Source of the DNA: Amborella trichopoda
Taxonomy: Eukaryota > Streptophyta > Magnoliopsida > Amborellales > Amborellaceae
Length of the DNA: 64,000 nucleotides
NCBI RefSeq assembly: GCF_000471905.2
Contig: NW_006496932.1
Span: 1,737,301-1,801,300 of the forward strand
Direction: 5' to 3'
Positions 1 through 11,707 of the stretch are shown here, piece after piece. Position 1 is the first letter of the stretch; each line of letters starts with the position of its first letter. The translations under genes and the position numbers were made by a program. The notes under the pieces are model-generated. The model saw only the letters and a program-made list of their open reading frames with translations. It made no database searches and had not been told where the DNA came from.

Positions 1-42
1 GCGGCTGCCAAGGCAGCACAAGACGAAATGGATGCTGATTAA
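1..42 (+). CDS. C-terminal end of an unidentified gene
   Basis: The window opens in an open frame that reads AAKAAQDEMDAD and stops at TAA (40-42). It is followed by AT-rich sequence that looks like a 3' UTR. The alanine/lysine then acidic ending is compatible with many nuclear or cytosolic proteins, and 13 codons are too few to name it. The rest of the gene lies to the left of the window. The call rests only on the open frame reaching the edge and on the change in composition after the stop. Confidence 0.45.
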   Translation, partial: AAAKAAQDEMDAD

Positions 43-1246
43 TTGCATTGATTTCATTTCCTTTAATTTTTGTTTTAAGTCGGAATTTTCAGCTTTGTTC
101 AATGTCTCTTGTGAGGATTTTATAGTTCTTCAGAGATTGGAGAAAAGAAAAAAAAGAAATATTGTGGACAATGGGGAAGTAGATATTTATGAAAAGAATT
201 GAGAAAATGGCTATGAATTTAGTCCTTTGTGTTTAAGGTGAGAAATTTGTTGGAACTGTGTTTTTTGTGTAATTTCTTATTTATTATACAAAAAATATGA
301 GCATGATCCTAAAAAGATAAGGCTGGGATGATAATGATGATACAAAAAATACTGCATAAGCCAAACTTAATAGAGCATTAGCTCATGAGTGAAGACTCTT
401 AAAAATTCTGTTGGTCAGAATTTAATTGATCCTGAATTTTATATATATGCTCATTGAATATTAAAAAGTTTTGAAACAGAAGCTAAAACCTACATTTCAA
501 CATGAGAGGAAATTCGGCTGTCAACTATAGATCCTATCCGTTAAGTTTTGAAAATTATTATTTGGAAATCATTCAACTGGTGAAGATAAGAGCATTTAAA
601 GTTTTAGGGTCTAATAAATTTCCTTACATCCTTTGATCTAACGCCATTGCTCTTTCCTAAAATGGTTTTAGTGAAAGAGGAGACTCTGTATTTCTTAAAT
701 TTTCTCTCCTCTAAATGTATATATATATATATATTTTTTTGGATTTTTTCATTGGGACAAATTCCCTCGAGGCCTTGATCTAAGACTACCTTCTTTCCTA
801 AAATGGACTTTGTGAAATGGTAGACATGTACTTATTACATTTTCTCTCTTAAATATTTAATTTTTTTGAAATTTTCAAGGACTTTTTTATTTGGATCGAT
901 ATTAATGGATTGCCGAATTGAAGTCAAATAGCTCCCTCTATATAGTTTTTAGGTTTTTTTAGGAGTTTTTGGTTATGAACTAATATTGTAAAAAATGAGA
1001 TCAACACGCAAACAAGAAAATATCATTCAAAACAATGAAAACCCTTAACAAAATATCATTCAAAACAATGAAAACCCTTACGAAGTCTCAAATAATGGTT
1101 GAAGTTTTACTCTTCAATTTTCATTTCATTCTCGTATTTCCGCATAAAGATTAACAAAAATTCCCCATATTGAACATAAAAACTAACAAAAAAAATTCCC
1201 CATATTGCCCGTAAGGTTCCTTATTAGGAACAATATAGGTATTTAC
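43..1246. other. Intergenic, AT-rich; short tandem duplications
   Basis: No gene seen. A diverged direct duplication of about 130 bp lies at 630-870 (both halves contain tttcctaaaatgg followed by a TTTTCTCTC stretch). A TA dinucleotide run sits near 719-733. An almost exact 33-bp tandem duplication starts at 1021 and again at 1054 (tatcattcaaaacaatg). The first part may be the 3' UTR of the gene ending at base 42. Confidence 0.5.
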
Positions 1247-1249
1247 ATA

Positions 1250-1655
1250 AGGGTGCACTTGGTATACGGATGCATCCGTAGCTGTAGAGGTAAGGTGTAC
1301 CTTCAAATTTTATCATGGTATATAATTTTGATGTAAAATGTTCTTAGGATTATCTCAAAATCTCTTTTTATATCTAACTATAAAATTTTAAATTTCAAAA
1401 ATGGTTAAAATCATGTAGATCTATAAACATATGAAAATCTTGAAAATAGACGGTGTAGATAACATGTTGTAAAATGCACTATTTTTTAGAGTTAAAATCT
1501 TTTTATTTTTCATGGTCATACATCTCGATGTCGAGATGATCATTAAAAGGGTTTTCCAACATAAAACTACCTTTTCCGATGGATTTTTGAGGTGCGTCCG
1601 TAGTTCTACATTATAAGGTTGCATCCTTATATAAACTTTTTCCGTTACATAATTT
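1250..1655 (-). mobile_element. MITE of the recurrent window family (copy A)
   Basis: The left end reads aagggtgcacttggtata and the right end tatataaactttttccgtt. The interior is nearly the same as 17597-17985 over its whole length, including the core acatctcgatgtcgagatga. Related copies lie at 8480, 18829, 19340, 21113, 34971 and 42058. It has no coding capacity. The ends form a short imperfect inverted repeat sharing GTTTRTATA. The superfamily is not determined. Strand is given relative to copy D at 34971. Confidence 0.7.
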
Positions 1656-2149
1656 GTCATAAGGCTTTAGGTGTCAAATGACAAAACTGCCCATAATTCT
1701 AAACCTTAGGGACCATCCTAGCCAGTACATTATACCCATACTCCATAATTCGTATCAAAGCCAACAAATTTAATTTCTAGTTTAAATAATATTTTTCCTG
1801 TTCTTTTACTTCAATTTAGTTTAGTTTTAGGTTTTTCTATGTTTTTTTTGGTTTTTGCATGATTTCAAGCCGGCTCTGCGATGATTTATAGGGAGAAATC
1901 TGTCTCTACATATCAAACTTTTTGCATGTTGTAATTCGAAGTAACCCGCTATTTCTATTTCTACCAATAATTTTAATTGTTTGGTTTAAAAGATAAATTA
2001 TAGAGAATTTCTACTGAGATTCTCCCGAATTTGGACGTAAACAAAAGGAACAACACAAAATTTTCTGTCTGCTTGTTTCTATTCCTAACCAGGAAAGAGG
2101 GGTGAGTTTGTTGTTGTCATTAAGCAGTCTTGGTCAAATAACTTAGTTC
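1656..2149. other. Intergenic, nothing recognised
   Basis: AT-rich sequence between a MITE and an L1 relic. No open frame with recognisable similarity, no repeat seen elsewhere in the window and no RNA gene was noticed. Confidence 0.4.
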
Positions 2150-3180
2150 CGAACCCGCCATTGTCCAAATTGAATAGATTTTTGGTATCACATGACTAGG
2201 AATCTATTTTTCAAAAGGTTTTGGTCAAAGCTCTACCACAATGGACTTCGGATCATGTCCCTATTATGTTAGACACCGACCACTATTTCAGTTTGAACTA
2301 ATGTGGTTGAGCGAGAAATCATTGCGGAATGAAGTCCGCTCAATATGGACCGATACTATTACTGATGGGTGGTGTGGATTTAGGATTTCTCATCAGCTTA
2401 AAACGATGAAACATAGACCTAAACAATGGGCAAAAGCTAAATTTTGGAATCTGAAGAGTAGGATAACCGGGGTTTCAAACAATTTGGAAATGTTAAATTA
2501 ATTGAAGCAACGTTAAGGTAGTCTAAATGAATATTAGAGCTCTCAAAGGGAACATCTGAAATTTGAATCAGCGGATCTTTTAAAGGAGGAGGAAGTTTAT
2601 TAGTTGCAAAGGTCTAGACCTAAGTGGATTAAAAAGCGTGACAATAATATTACATATTTCTACGTCATTTATAATTCTTGATGAATGTCGAACACTATTA
2701 CTTCCATCCAAATCCTTGGGGGCTTTTGTCTCATTTTTCCAAAGTGCCTTCACTTCAAAGCCGTTCTATTAATCATTTTCCTTTTAAAAGGCCATCTTCT
2801 ATAAGTGTATTGTATCTGGAGAGACCTTTTTCATTGGCAAATATTGAGGAGGATGTCTTTAGTCTTCCTCAGCATAAGGCGCCGGTCCAAGATGGATTTC
2901 TGATGGCCTTTTTACAAGAGTTTTGGGAGATATTGAAAGGAGAATTTTTGTTTTCTTTTCAGCAGTTTTATGAGGAATTCGATGGCTTCTACAGCTTTAA
3001 ATTCCACATTTATTGCACTGATTTTTAAAAATCTATACATGGAATCCTTCAAGGATATTAGACCCATCCGCCTGTTTTCCTTTACGTACAAGATTCTTGC
3101 GAAAGTTGTAGTTAATAAACTCAAATGGTGATTGGTGAGGTCATCTAGGCCCCACAATCAACCTTATTAAAAACAAATTT
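2150..3180 (+). mobile_element. L1-type LINE relic (endonuclease end to early reverse transcriptase)
   Basis: Translation in shifting plus-strand frames gives a degenerate LINE open reading frame 2. At 2195-2500 the tail of the endonuclease region is seen (SDH-like motif, then a MWL...K box). At 2800-2960 there is the pre-RT signature with HKAPVQDGF, matching the family motif KAPGPDGF, then FLQEFWEIL. After a frameshift near 2985, STFIALIFKN and DIRPIRLFSFTYKILAKV follow, which is the start of the RT core. At least one frameshift and several stops break it. The 5' part, most of the RT and the 3' tail are missing. Non-functional relic. Confidence 0.85.
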
Positions 3181-3494
3181 TATTATTCAAGCTTCTCAAC
3201 TCTGAACAAAAGCAATTTTAGATACTTTAAGATGTATTGTCAAGCACATCGAAATAAAATTTTTAAAAATAACTTCTTAAATGATAATTGGAGTCCTTTA
3301 ACTCATAATTTTTTGAAGAGTTTCCCATGAATGATATTTTCCATGTTTTTTATTGCCTTTATTCATGCGCATGTCATTTGTATTCATAGCGTGTGGCTTA
3401 TTTAAGACTTCATGTAACTTCCCTTGATCAAGTCATCCTTAATCAAGTTCAAGCTTATTGTCCACCAAACTTAATTTAATTTGTGCTTATCATA
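3181..3494. other. Intergenic, nothing recognised
   Basis: AT-rich sequence that may still include decayed LINE DNA from the element to its left. No gene or repeat boundary is visible. Confidence 0.35.
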
Positions 3495-3821
3495 GTTACC
3501 AAGACTAGACCAGACTAACCGTCCAACTGGTTGGACCGTTGGTGCGTTAGTCAATCTGATCGAGAGCCAAAATTAGATTTGATAGAAAATCGATCAAAAT
3601 AACTAATTTTGATTGGCTGGGCCTACTGATTTCAATTGGTTCAAACGGCCAAATAAAGTGGCCAAATTTTTTTCTAATATATCATATATTTTTTAACTAT
3701 TATTTAAATTTTTTAATATTTTTAAAAGCTAGTTAAGCTGCCTCACAAATAGTAATCAGACCAATTTTATCTTGACCAAACCCTTCACTAGTCCAATGAC
3801 CAGTCCGACGATCTTGATAAC
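3495..3821. mobile_element. Non-autonomous TIR element (GTTAYCAAGA family, copy 1)
   Basis: The left terminus gttaccaagactaga is matched in inverted orientation by the right terminus ending gatcttgataac. The interior is rich in short ACCAGTC/GACTGGT-like words and has no coding capacity. The same layout occurs at 20758-21075, and a partial relative lies around 28184. The ~325-bp size and terminal repeats fit a MITE. I could not identify a clean target-site duplication. Confidence 0.6.
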
Positions 3822-4763
3822 ACTAGTGCTAATAGCTACTTCGGTTCTAGAAGGTAGCAAGGGAAGCGCAAATGCGTCACCATGACTGCCAGCCCAACAA
3901 AGGCAAAGCAAACGAGCCTTTGATTTCAGTTGTTTGAGAAAATACAGTCATCTCACCATATTTGCAAGATTGCTACTGGTTTTATTTCATTAGTATTTTG
4001 AACACTTCTTGATCTGAACTCTCTCTCTCTCTCATTTCTATTTTGGTTCTTGAAGTCACTTCTATCGGTGCAAATTTTTTGAGAAACTGGCACTTACTAT
4101 TATTGGAGAATGAAGCATCCACTCCAAATTTAAGACTCCCCTATAACTTTGTTTTTAAGCTGTTAATTCTTGACTCCCCTGTAATTTGACACATATTTTC
4201 TGCTAAACTGGTTGGTTCCCAGACCCGCCTGTGAGATCTTCAGTGTTCTTTCGTGGATGTTGGTTTTTGGGCTCTCTCTCTCTCTCTCTCCTCTACCAAG
4301 CAAAGAACCATGGAACTTAACATATCATACACTTTAAACTGACATGGAAGAGTAAAGATAGACCTTAATGCGACGGAAATATTCATGCTTCAGAACCAAT
4401 ACCCAACAAACCAAAGCCACAACCATGAGACAATTCCACATTCTTTTTCCTTCTTGCTTACGATTCATGAACGAAAAAATGTTCCTGCCTTTGATAAACC
4501 AACCAATCAATTTACACAATTTTTACACAATGGATCTAAAGTCAGCGAAAATACACCATGTTTGCCTAGGTGGTTCCATCAATGAAGCTTAGAGGCCTAA
4601 GCCATGATAGTGCACTTTGTAGACACCTGCAAGACAATTCCATCAAATCCTTAATTGCCAGAGACTCTGCAACGACACTTGAAAGTTAAAAGCAATAACC
4701 AGATCAAACTTAATGATCCAGAAACCCAATAGATAGACAGGAGAACTAACACATATCTACCTT
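3822..4763. other. Intergenic plus probable 3' UTR of SIP2-1
   Basis: Contains CT dinucleotide runs at about 4021-4033 and 4272-4290. The part next to 4763 should be the 3' UTR of the minus-strand aquaporin gene. No other gene seen. Confidence 0.45.
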
Positions 4764-7343
4764 TTACTCGCTCTTCTTGATCTTGGTCGTCTTATCTACT
4801 TGTTCTTTTTGAGGCTGAGCAAGCCACCTAAAGATCCAGACCCCCAAGAGTGTTGCCTCAATGGGAGCAAGCCAATACACATACAAATGCTCCTTTGTAT
4901 AGTGATCGCCTCGAGCATGTGCCCAAGCAAATGCCTGCCAAGATTGCATTACTTGTTTACCCAAACAAATATTTTCATAATATATATAAAATATTTGTCT
5001 AGCCAAATAAATCCAATGTATTAGGGAGAAGTGTAGTCCATTGGAGAGGGTGGAACCTCACTATCTCCATCACCATCCATCATTTCATTGGATGGTGATG
5101 ACCCAATCTTCATTGGTTTCGCATAGTCCATTTCAGCATAGTTTCCCTTGAACAATTTAGGCAGGAATGGTTTTATGTACTAAAATGAAAAACTATAAAC
5201 ATGTATTTCTTTTCCTTTTTCTGTTTTTGGTTATGAATGTGTTGTGTACAATAAAATAAGAAACTACCAATATGCCTCATTAACCCATGATGAGAAGTAA
5301 AGAAGATATCAAGTGCTTACAGAGGCTGGGTTCATGCTTCCTCCAGTTAAATCAGAACCAAGAATTTGGAGAGAGAGTTTGAAGATACTTGAAATCCATG
5401 TTTTCATGAAGAAATTGTGTGCATCTTTCTTTGAGAGCCAAAGTGAAACCATCACAATAATGAAGCTGAGAACCCCTTCTGTCAGCATTCCCTTGTGCAT
5501 ATCCACATTCAGGCGATAACCATAACCCACTTGGGGCAAAATATGGACCACAAATTTAACCCCAAGCAAAGAACCAAATGCCTGTAATAAACCATAAAAC
5601 AAAACTTTTAGGCACAAAGACATTTCTGGCCTAAAGTATAATCATATCGTGCAGGTAGCTATTGTCTGTGTGTCTGAACTCTGAACTTTTCTATATCATT
5701 AATCCTCTTACTTCTCGTCAAATAAATGCAAAACCACTAAGTCTTTTAGGACCTGCCAAACTCTAATGTTAATCGAAGAAAAAGCCGAAAGATTTCGACA
5801 TTGTAAACTTGTTGTAAACCAGATTCTCATGTTTTGAAGGAATACCTGATATCTTATGACTTGTCAACATGGACACCGCTTTTTCAATATGTCTGACTGC
5901 CAAAAATAAAAAGAAGCAAAAGAAAATAAAAGAATTTAACTAGACATCTTCTACTTAAAGAGAAAAACCCCATGAAAAAGGAAAGAGAGGGAATTGAATT
6001 CATGAGTTATGACAGGGTACGTTATTCCTTATGATCCAACCAATGTGCAAAAAAACGGAAAGAAAAAGCATGTGATTTTTAAGTACCATAATGTTATGGA
6101 TAGTTATTTCTCATGTTTTTTAGTATACACTCGAAGTTAATATCAACAACATAAGAACACTCCATAGAATAGAGTAATTATGGCCGCTTCATCAAAATTC
6201 TACGAAATTGAGACCTAGACAACAAACTCACCAAAAGAAAATACCTTTACTGTGAACTGATATACAAGTTTAGTAAATGGTAGTGCCAAAGAACACAAAA
6301 CACAAATGGAATTAGTAGATTCTGGTCAATTCCATGGAGCTCACTTTCCAAGGTTTTGTTGTTCTTTTTTAAAAGAAAAGAAAAAAATTACTGTGAGAAC
6401 TGGTGGGAACTGGGCAAAATGGTGAATCTTAGACCTGGACTCACACCCCACTGGTCCCGAGCTGGCTTGGCAATTCTTAAACACCATCAGTATCACAAAA
6501 GAGAGACTGATTATAACTAGCCATCATGATACCAATGGGCAAACAAATCACAAATAAGCAAGTTGAAAAGCCAAAAAGTTACAAAACCCCAAGGACAACA
6601 AAAAATTAAAAGAAAAATAAACAAACAAGATTATGTATTTACTGTTAGTATAAGCTGGTCACAATTATTTTCAGCTCAATATGAAATCCAATAGATTAAA
6701 GTGTGTGACAACATTCGAGAAATTTTATTTTAGACTTTGTATCCAATCAAATATCAATTTTACATCTAGTGGTCAATAATGTTTGCCACCTCCTTTTTAA
6801 TCAATGGTCAATAATGTTTGCGACCTTCTTTAATCAAAAGTCAACGGTGTCATTGTATAGATTTCCCAAACCAAAAAATGGGATCTTACTCACTAATTAA
6901 CCCATTCACTATAATCGAAGAATTATCATTCAACAGTCATATAATCATCTCGAAAACCAAATTTCGGCCAAAGTACGATCAATCAAGAGCAATTCTAATA
7001 GGGAATAACCATTGATATAAAGATACCAAACTGAAACAAGTAGTAGTAAACATACCTGAACTGGAATCCTGGCCACTATAGTGAGAAGCAAGGCATGATA
7101 GCTACCAGTAATGGCAGGTAAGAGAACAGTGAGGGGATTATAAGACCCACCTCCAGTTAATTTCCCAAACCATGCAAACAAAAACATGGCAGAAATGGCA
7201 AGAACCCATCTCAGAATTTCCCCTTTGGGTTCAAACCCTAACCCTAGAAATTGGACCACAAAAAGCTTAATGGCGGCCCCTGAACATACCCACAAGAAGG
7301 AAATAATGAAATCACAGAGAATCAGATGGACGCTCCTGTCCAT
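4764..7343 (-). CDS. SIP2-1: Aquaporin SIP2-1 (small basic intrinsic protein)
   Basis: Three exons: 7343-7056, 5581-5321, 4934-4764. All junctions are GT-AG in phase 0 and give 239 aa, matching the family length of about 237. The start is the ATG at 7343 (MDRSVHLILC). Hydrophobic segments fit six membrane helices and two half-helices. The first pore motif is the SIP2-type NPL (GGSYNPL, residues 69-71) and the second is canonical NPA (GGSMNPAS, residues 180-182, at the exon 2/3 junction). The C terminus is short and lysine-rich (KTTKIKKSE), as in SIPs. SIP2 proteins are known as endoplasmic-reticulum aquaporins; localisation here is by analogy. Intron 1 is about 1.5 kb and intron 2 is 386 bp. 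CT/GA tracts lie upstream near 7438-7600. No defect seen. Confidence 0.95.
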
Positions 7344-7685
7344 TATTCTCAAAAACTTTGGCTATAGAATTGAGTGAATTATGGGGTTTTCTGGGTAATG
7401 CTCATGCCTGGCGATTCAAACAGACTGCTTTTCAACTTTAGAGAGAGAGAAAATTTGTGCAAGACTTGACAACGATGGTCTTCGTCAAAGTCATTTTGAA
7501 TTTAATTTCTTGACATGTGAGTTCAATCTCTCTCTCTGAATTTTCCTCTGTAAAAAATATAGATATGATTTCAGCCACCATATGAGAGAGAGACGAAGGG
7601 CAACACTCTTTTTCTGCGTAGGCTCCCGTAATGGAAAGACTGCGACAGGCCTACGAGGCTCCGGTGTGAAAGGAGAAAGCATCCG
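7344..7685 (-). promoter_or_regulatory. Probable 5' UTR/promoter region of SIP2-1
   Basis: Sequence directly upstream of the SIP2-1 start. It holds three short GA/CT tracts (near 7438, 7530 and 7583), a common feature of plant 5' UTRs and the type of sequence bound by GAGA-binding BPC factors. No convincing TATA box could be fixed. Extent is inferred. Confidence 0.35.
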
Positions 7686-7733
7686 GGCTGGGCCTGGGCC
7701 TGGGCCTCTGCCTGGGCCTTGGCCTGGGGTGGC
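7686..7733. repeat. GC-rich hexamer-like repeat (GGGCCT)n
   Basis: Imperfect short tandem array of gggcct/gcctgg units, strikingly GC-rich against AT-rich surroundings. It abuts the left end of the TIR element beginning at 7728. Confidence 0.7.
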
Positions 7734-8169
7734 AATGGGTTGCGTTCGGTTGCACCGGATCCGAATAGCAGTCAGGTCCAAAACTTGGACCCTACCCGTA
7801 CCCATCGGGTCTTGGGTCGACCTGTCGGATTTTGGGTATGGTCGAATCTATTGCCACCTTATGATTATGGGATTTTTTTTTTTTTTACTCTTTATTTATC
7901 GGGGTATATACGTAATGACTATGAGTTTTTTTTTTTTTTTGGCCAATAATACTATAAATATCGTCAATATTATGACAATATAAACACCTAGCGAGTATCT
8001 AAAGACACATTGATTATCATCGTATAGCCCTTGACTATGGGTAGGGGTTGGGTTCAGCTAAATCTGAACCAGACCCGAATGGTATTCGGGTCTAAAATTT
8101 TGACCCGTACCCTGACCAGAGGTTGGGTGTACCGATGGGGTCTTGGGTCTAGTCGGATCCATTGCCACC
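7728..8169. mobile_element. TIR element(s) with GGTGGCAATGG / CCATTGCCACC ends
   Basis: The left terminus ggtggcaatgg is mirrored by attgccacc at 7850-7858 and again by ccattgccacc at 8159-8169. Both right-hand segments share words such as gggtcttgggtc and ttgacccgtaccc, so this looks like two related units of about 130 bp, or one 442-bp element with internal duplication. Poly-T runs at about 7870 and 7926 lie between them. Such gGTGGCAAtGG-ended elements are typical non-autonomous hAT elements in plants; that class is inferred from the termini. No coding capacity. Confidence 0.6.
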
Positions 8170-8317
8170 GTTGCTATCGAGGCTTGGGGCAGGGCAGTAG
8201 ACAATAGCGGCGAGTAAGTTCCTAGGGATCCTATCCCACGCACGGACCCGAAATAATATTCCGTTTGAATTTAGTTCAATGGGTTGAAACAAAAAACGAT
8301 AAAAAAAGTTGCGGTTA

Positions 8318-8479
8318 GCATGCGGCCAAACCCGCACATGTAAAAATACGGGCCTCTTAATAAATTTATTTTTGCCATAGAATTCAATCCTAATTTTTAG
8401 AAAATATATAATCTTTAACATGGAGAACATGAATATGGAAAAATAAAATAATTTTGAAAACTAAACGTAATAATTCTAT
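8318..8479. repeat. Partial copy of the 'tgcggccaa' repeat found at 11081-11707
   Basis: tgcggccaaacccgcacatg followed by a cgggcctcttaataaat box and acatggagaacatgaatatg matches the two units at 11081 and 11409. It is interrupted on its right by MITE copy C at 8480. Confidence 0.65.
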
Positions 8480-8790
8480 GGAAAAAGTTTATATAGAGTC
8501 GAGGCTCTAAACAATCAAATTAGAGCACACCTCGAAAATAATTTCAATGCCTAAATGTCCTCAAATTGCATGGAGATGAGAAAAAAATGGATTTCAAGTT
8601 TTGGAAATAGCATATATTGTAATGTATTTTTGGATCGTCAATTTTCATGATTTTCATGGATATGCTCAATCTACATTATTTTTGAAGCTTTAAATTTTAT
8701 AATTAGATATGAAAAGATATTTTAAGGCTTTCGCAAAGATTTTTGATATTGAAACCACATTTCTTGGCACTATTTGAAGGTGGACAATCA
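8480..8790 (+). mobile_element. MITE of the recurrent window family (copy C)
   Basis: The left end gaaaaagtttatatagagtc and the interior (ggatttcaagttttggaaat, ttcatgattttcatgg) match the copy at 34971-35340 in the same orientation. The right end is less well kept. It seems to have inserted into the 'tgcggccaa' repeat. Confidence 0.65.
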
Positions 8791-11080
8791 CTTTTTTTTA
8801 TTATAGATCTACCACCGGACTTTCAATGAGTAATCTCAATATTCTATGCATTACTGAATAGTCTCATTTTTCAATTATTCAACCATTTCATTTTACCAAG
8901 TTCAACGATAGTCATATTAGTCAATATTTAATCAGTCACATTTTTTTCATGAAATGAGTTAGATTGGTATATTTCTGGATATGGTAAAATCATTATATTA
9001 GATGGAATAAGTACATTAAGTACCTTGTATCAGAATTATAGTTAGCAAGTCGGGGACTATCAATAAATCTGTTCACCATAAAATCAGAAACAAATGGTTT
9101 TATTTTAAAAAGTCGGATGAAAAAATCGAATAAAAAATACAGATCGGCAAAAATACTTCATATAAAGATATCGTTAATATATTGGATTAGGCTCAAAAAA
9201 TCGGAGTAAAAAAATTGGATAAATTTATAATATTAGAAATTTTAAAATTCTAAAAAATAAAAATTATGTCAAAGCCATCAATAACTAATTCATCTATAAA
9301 AACTTTACTAAACTAATATAATTAAGTCAATTGATGACTCTTATGCAATCATCTAATATTAAATACATAATTAACTAGTATATACCAAAAAAATTTATAC
9401 TATATAAATCTACCCCTTAAATACTTCAAGAAACATCATACCTACTTATTACGTACTAAAAACAAATATACTATATAAATTTATTCATTAACCCCTTAAA
9501 TACTTTAAGAAACATCATACTTACTTATTACGTACTAAAAACAAATATACTATATAAATTTATTCATTAAATATTTTAATATGGTGACAAATATACTATA
9601 TAAATTTATTTATTAAATATTTAAATATCACACTTTTTTGGTACGTATAAAAAAAATTAACGACTTTTGTTTTTAACTATAGTATGGTGACTATGGTCAC
9701 TCCATAACTATAGTTAAAGTTTTATGAATTTCTTCAATTGAAAAAGACGCAGGTAAAAATTTGGGTTTCTTGGTGTTTACGGTTTAGAGAGAAGGAAGAG
9801 AGAGAAGAAGGTTACGGTTTAGAGAGAGAAGGAGGAAGAAGGAAGAGAAAAAAATAGGGCTGGGCTCATAGCCATCAGGGTTTATAGAGAGAGGAGAAGA
9901 AGGAAGAGGTTATGGGCTTCACAAACCCTAATTGAAGAGGCCTTAGCTGATTTTTAGAAAGAGAAAAGGAAGATGGGATGCTAATTTGAGATAGTTTGAA
10001 GAGGGCCTTCCTCTCTGATTTGGAGTTTGGGATGTTGTTTGAGAGAAAGCCCTTGTCAAGAGGCCTTAATTGATTTTTAGAGAGAGAGAAAAGGAAGAGG
10101 GTTTTCTATTTCCTTGGGGAAACAGCAAGCAGAGCTGAAGATTAGGTTTGGGGAACTAATCCTATATGTACAATTGCTTGCTCCTGTAAGTTTACAATTT
10201 ACACTATATTGTTTATCTTTATTATCACATAATCAAAAGCAAAATATTGATTACTTGGTCCTGTAGTCACACTCTCTGCTTCTCATTCATCAGTAAAATA
10301 CTATGTTTTGAGCTCTAATTTGTGCCATAAACAATATTTTCATAAAAACAATGATCACAAATAATCACAGAAATCTGCATGTATGTGATTTTTTTTACAC
10401 AATGATTTACTTTACAAAATGATTTGCTATAAACAGTATTTCATTTACACAATGATTTTCCATAATAACACTGAAATCTGCATCTATTTCTTTAAGTTTT
10501 TTTAAAAAAGGAAAGAAATTCATACCTTCAATCTGCAAGTGTGGCTTTGAAGAACATAGTGGGAATAAAAATTTCTATTTTAGGTTTTTTTTTTGAAATA
10601 ATATTTTTTTTTCAAAAGCATGAAAGTAGCAATAGCTGCAATACACAAAACAGGAAAAAAAATTATCTTTCAAAAAAACATTATAGGTAAAAAAAGATGC
10701 GTTTTTTTGGCCGGATTTAAATCGTATTATGAAAAAGCGTGTTTTAAACGTTTTTATGACAACACGACTTTTTCCCGACCTTTTAAAAAAGTCGCCATTT
10801 AAAACTGTTTCCATAAAAACGGCTATTAAATGGCGATTTACTGACTATGGTTTCGATGCAACAACAAGAGGTTATTTGTATCAAGTAGTTTTGTTGGTCG
10901 GGAAATCGGTCACATTTTATTCATGATATGAGTTGGATTGGTATAATTCTGGATACGGCAAAATCATTCTATTAGATCGAATAAGTACATTAAGTACCTT
11001 GTGTCAAAATTGAGAACATTTAGACTGTTAGTTTCAATTGTTTTTAGATGGACAACCTATTTGCATCCGTCTGTGACCGG
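8791..11080. other. Gene-free, repeat-rich region
   Basis: No gene seen. Items: a segment at 8932-9045 that recurs at 10910-11015 (tacattaagtaccttgt in both); a ~95-bp tandem repeat at 9410-9590 (cttattacgtactaaaaaca in each unit) plus a shorter third unit; a GA-rich purine stretch at 9785-10110 with a duplicated aagaggcctta block (about 9935 and 10059); and a short hairpin around 10788-10837 with arms gtcgccatttaa and ttaaatggcgat, similar in style to subterminal repeats of DNA transposons. Confidence 0.5.
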
Positions 11081-11707
11081 TTTCTATGCGGCCAAGCCTG
11101 CATATGTGAAATGCTGGCCTCTTAATAAATCTATTTTTGAGAAAGATTTTAAGATTTAATTTTTAAGGATATGTAATCTCTAACATGGAGATCATGAATA
11201 TGAAAAAATAAATAAGTTTTAAAAACTAGAAATAATAATTCTAATAACAAAACATTTGGACAGTTAGTTTCCATTGTTTCTAGATGAAACACCTACTTGC
11301 ATCCATCTTTAAGATGAATGCTGACCGCATATGTAGAAATGCAGTTCAGCCCGCATGAAACAATTTTCCAAAAATCAAACCAGAAGGGGCTCTCTCACTC
11401 CGATCCGATTTCTATGCGGCCAAGCCCGTGTATGTAGAAATGCGGGCCTCTTAATAAATCTATTTTTGAGATGGATTTTAAGACTTAATTTTTAAGGACA
11501 TGTAATCTCTTACATTGAGATCATGAATATGAATAAATAAATAAATTTAAAACTAAAAATAATCAATCTAGTAAGAAAATATTTTGACCATTAGTTTCTA
11601 TTGTTTTAGATGAAACACCTACTTCCATCCATCTTTAAAATGGATGATTTACACTATCTAGACCGCATATGTAGAAATGAGGTCCTGCCTGCATGAAACA
11701 ATTTTCC
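11081..11707. repeat. Two direct ~300-bp repeat units, period ~328 bp
   Basis: Unit 1 (11081-11370) and unit 2 (11409-11707) both start tttctatgcggccaagcc, continue through a gcctcttaataaatct box and atgaaacacctactt, and end gcatgaaacaattttcc. A third, partial relative is at 8318-8479. No coding potential recognised. Probably a non-coding transposon piece amplified in tandem. Confidence 0.75.

Noticed and set aside
7344-7352. Upstream start for SIP2-1 giving three extra residues
   Set aside because: The codon there is TTG; the first ATG is at 7343 and matches family N termini.
7491-7983. Gly/Pro/Arg-rich open frames on both strands
   Set aside because: They arise from the GC-rich hexamer repeat and TIR element at 7686-8169.
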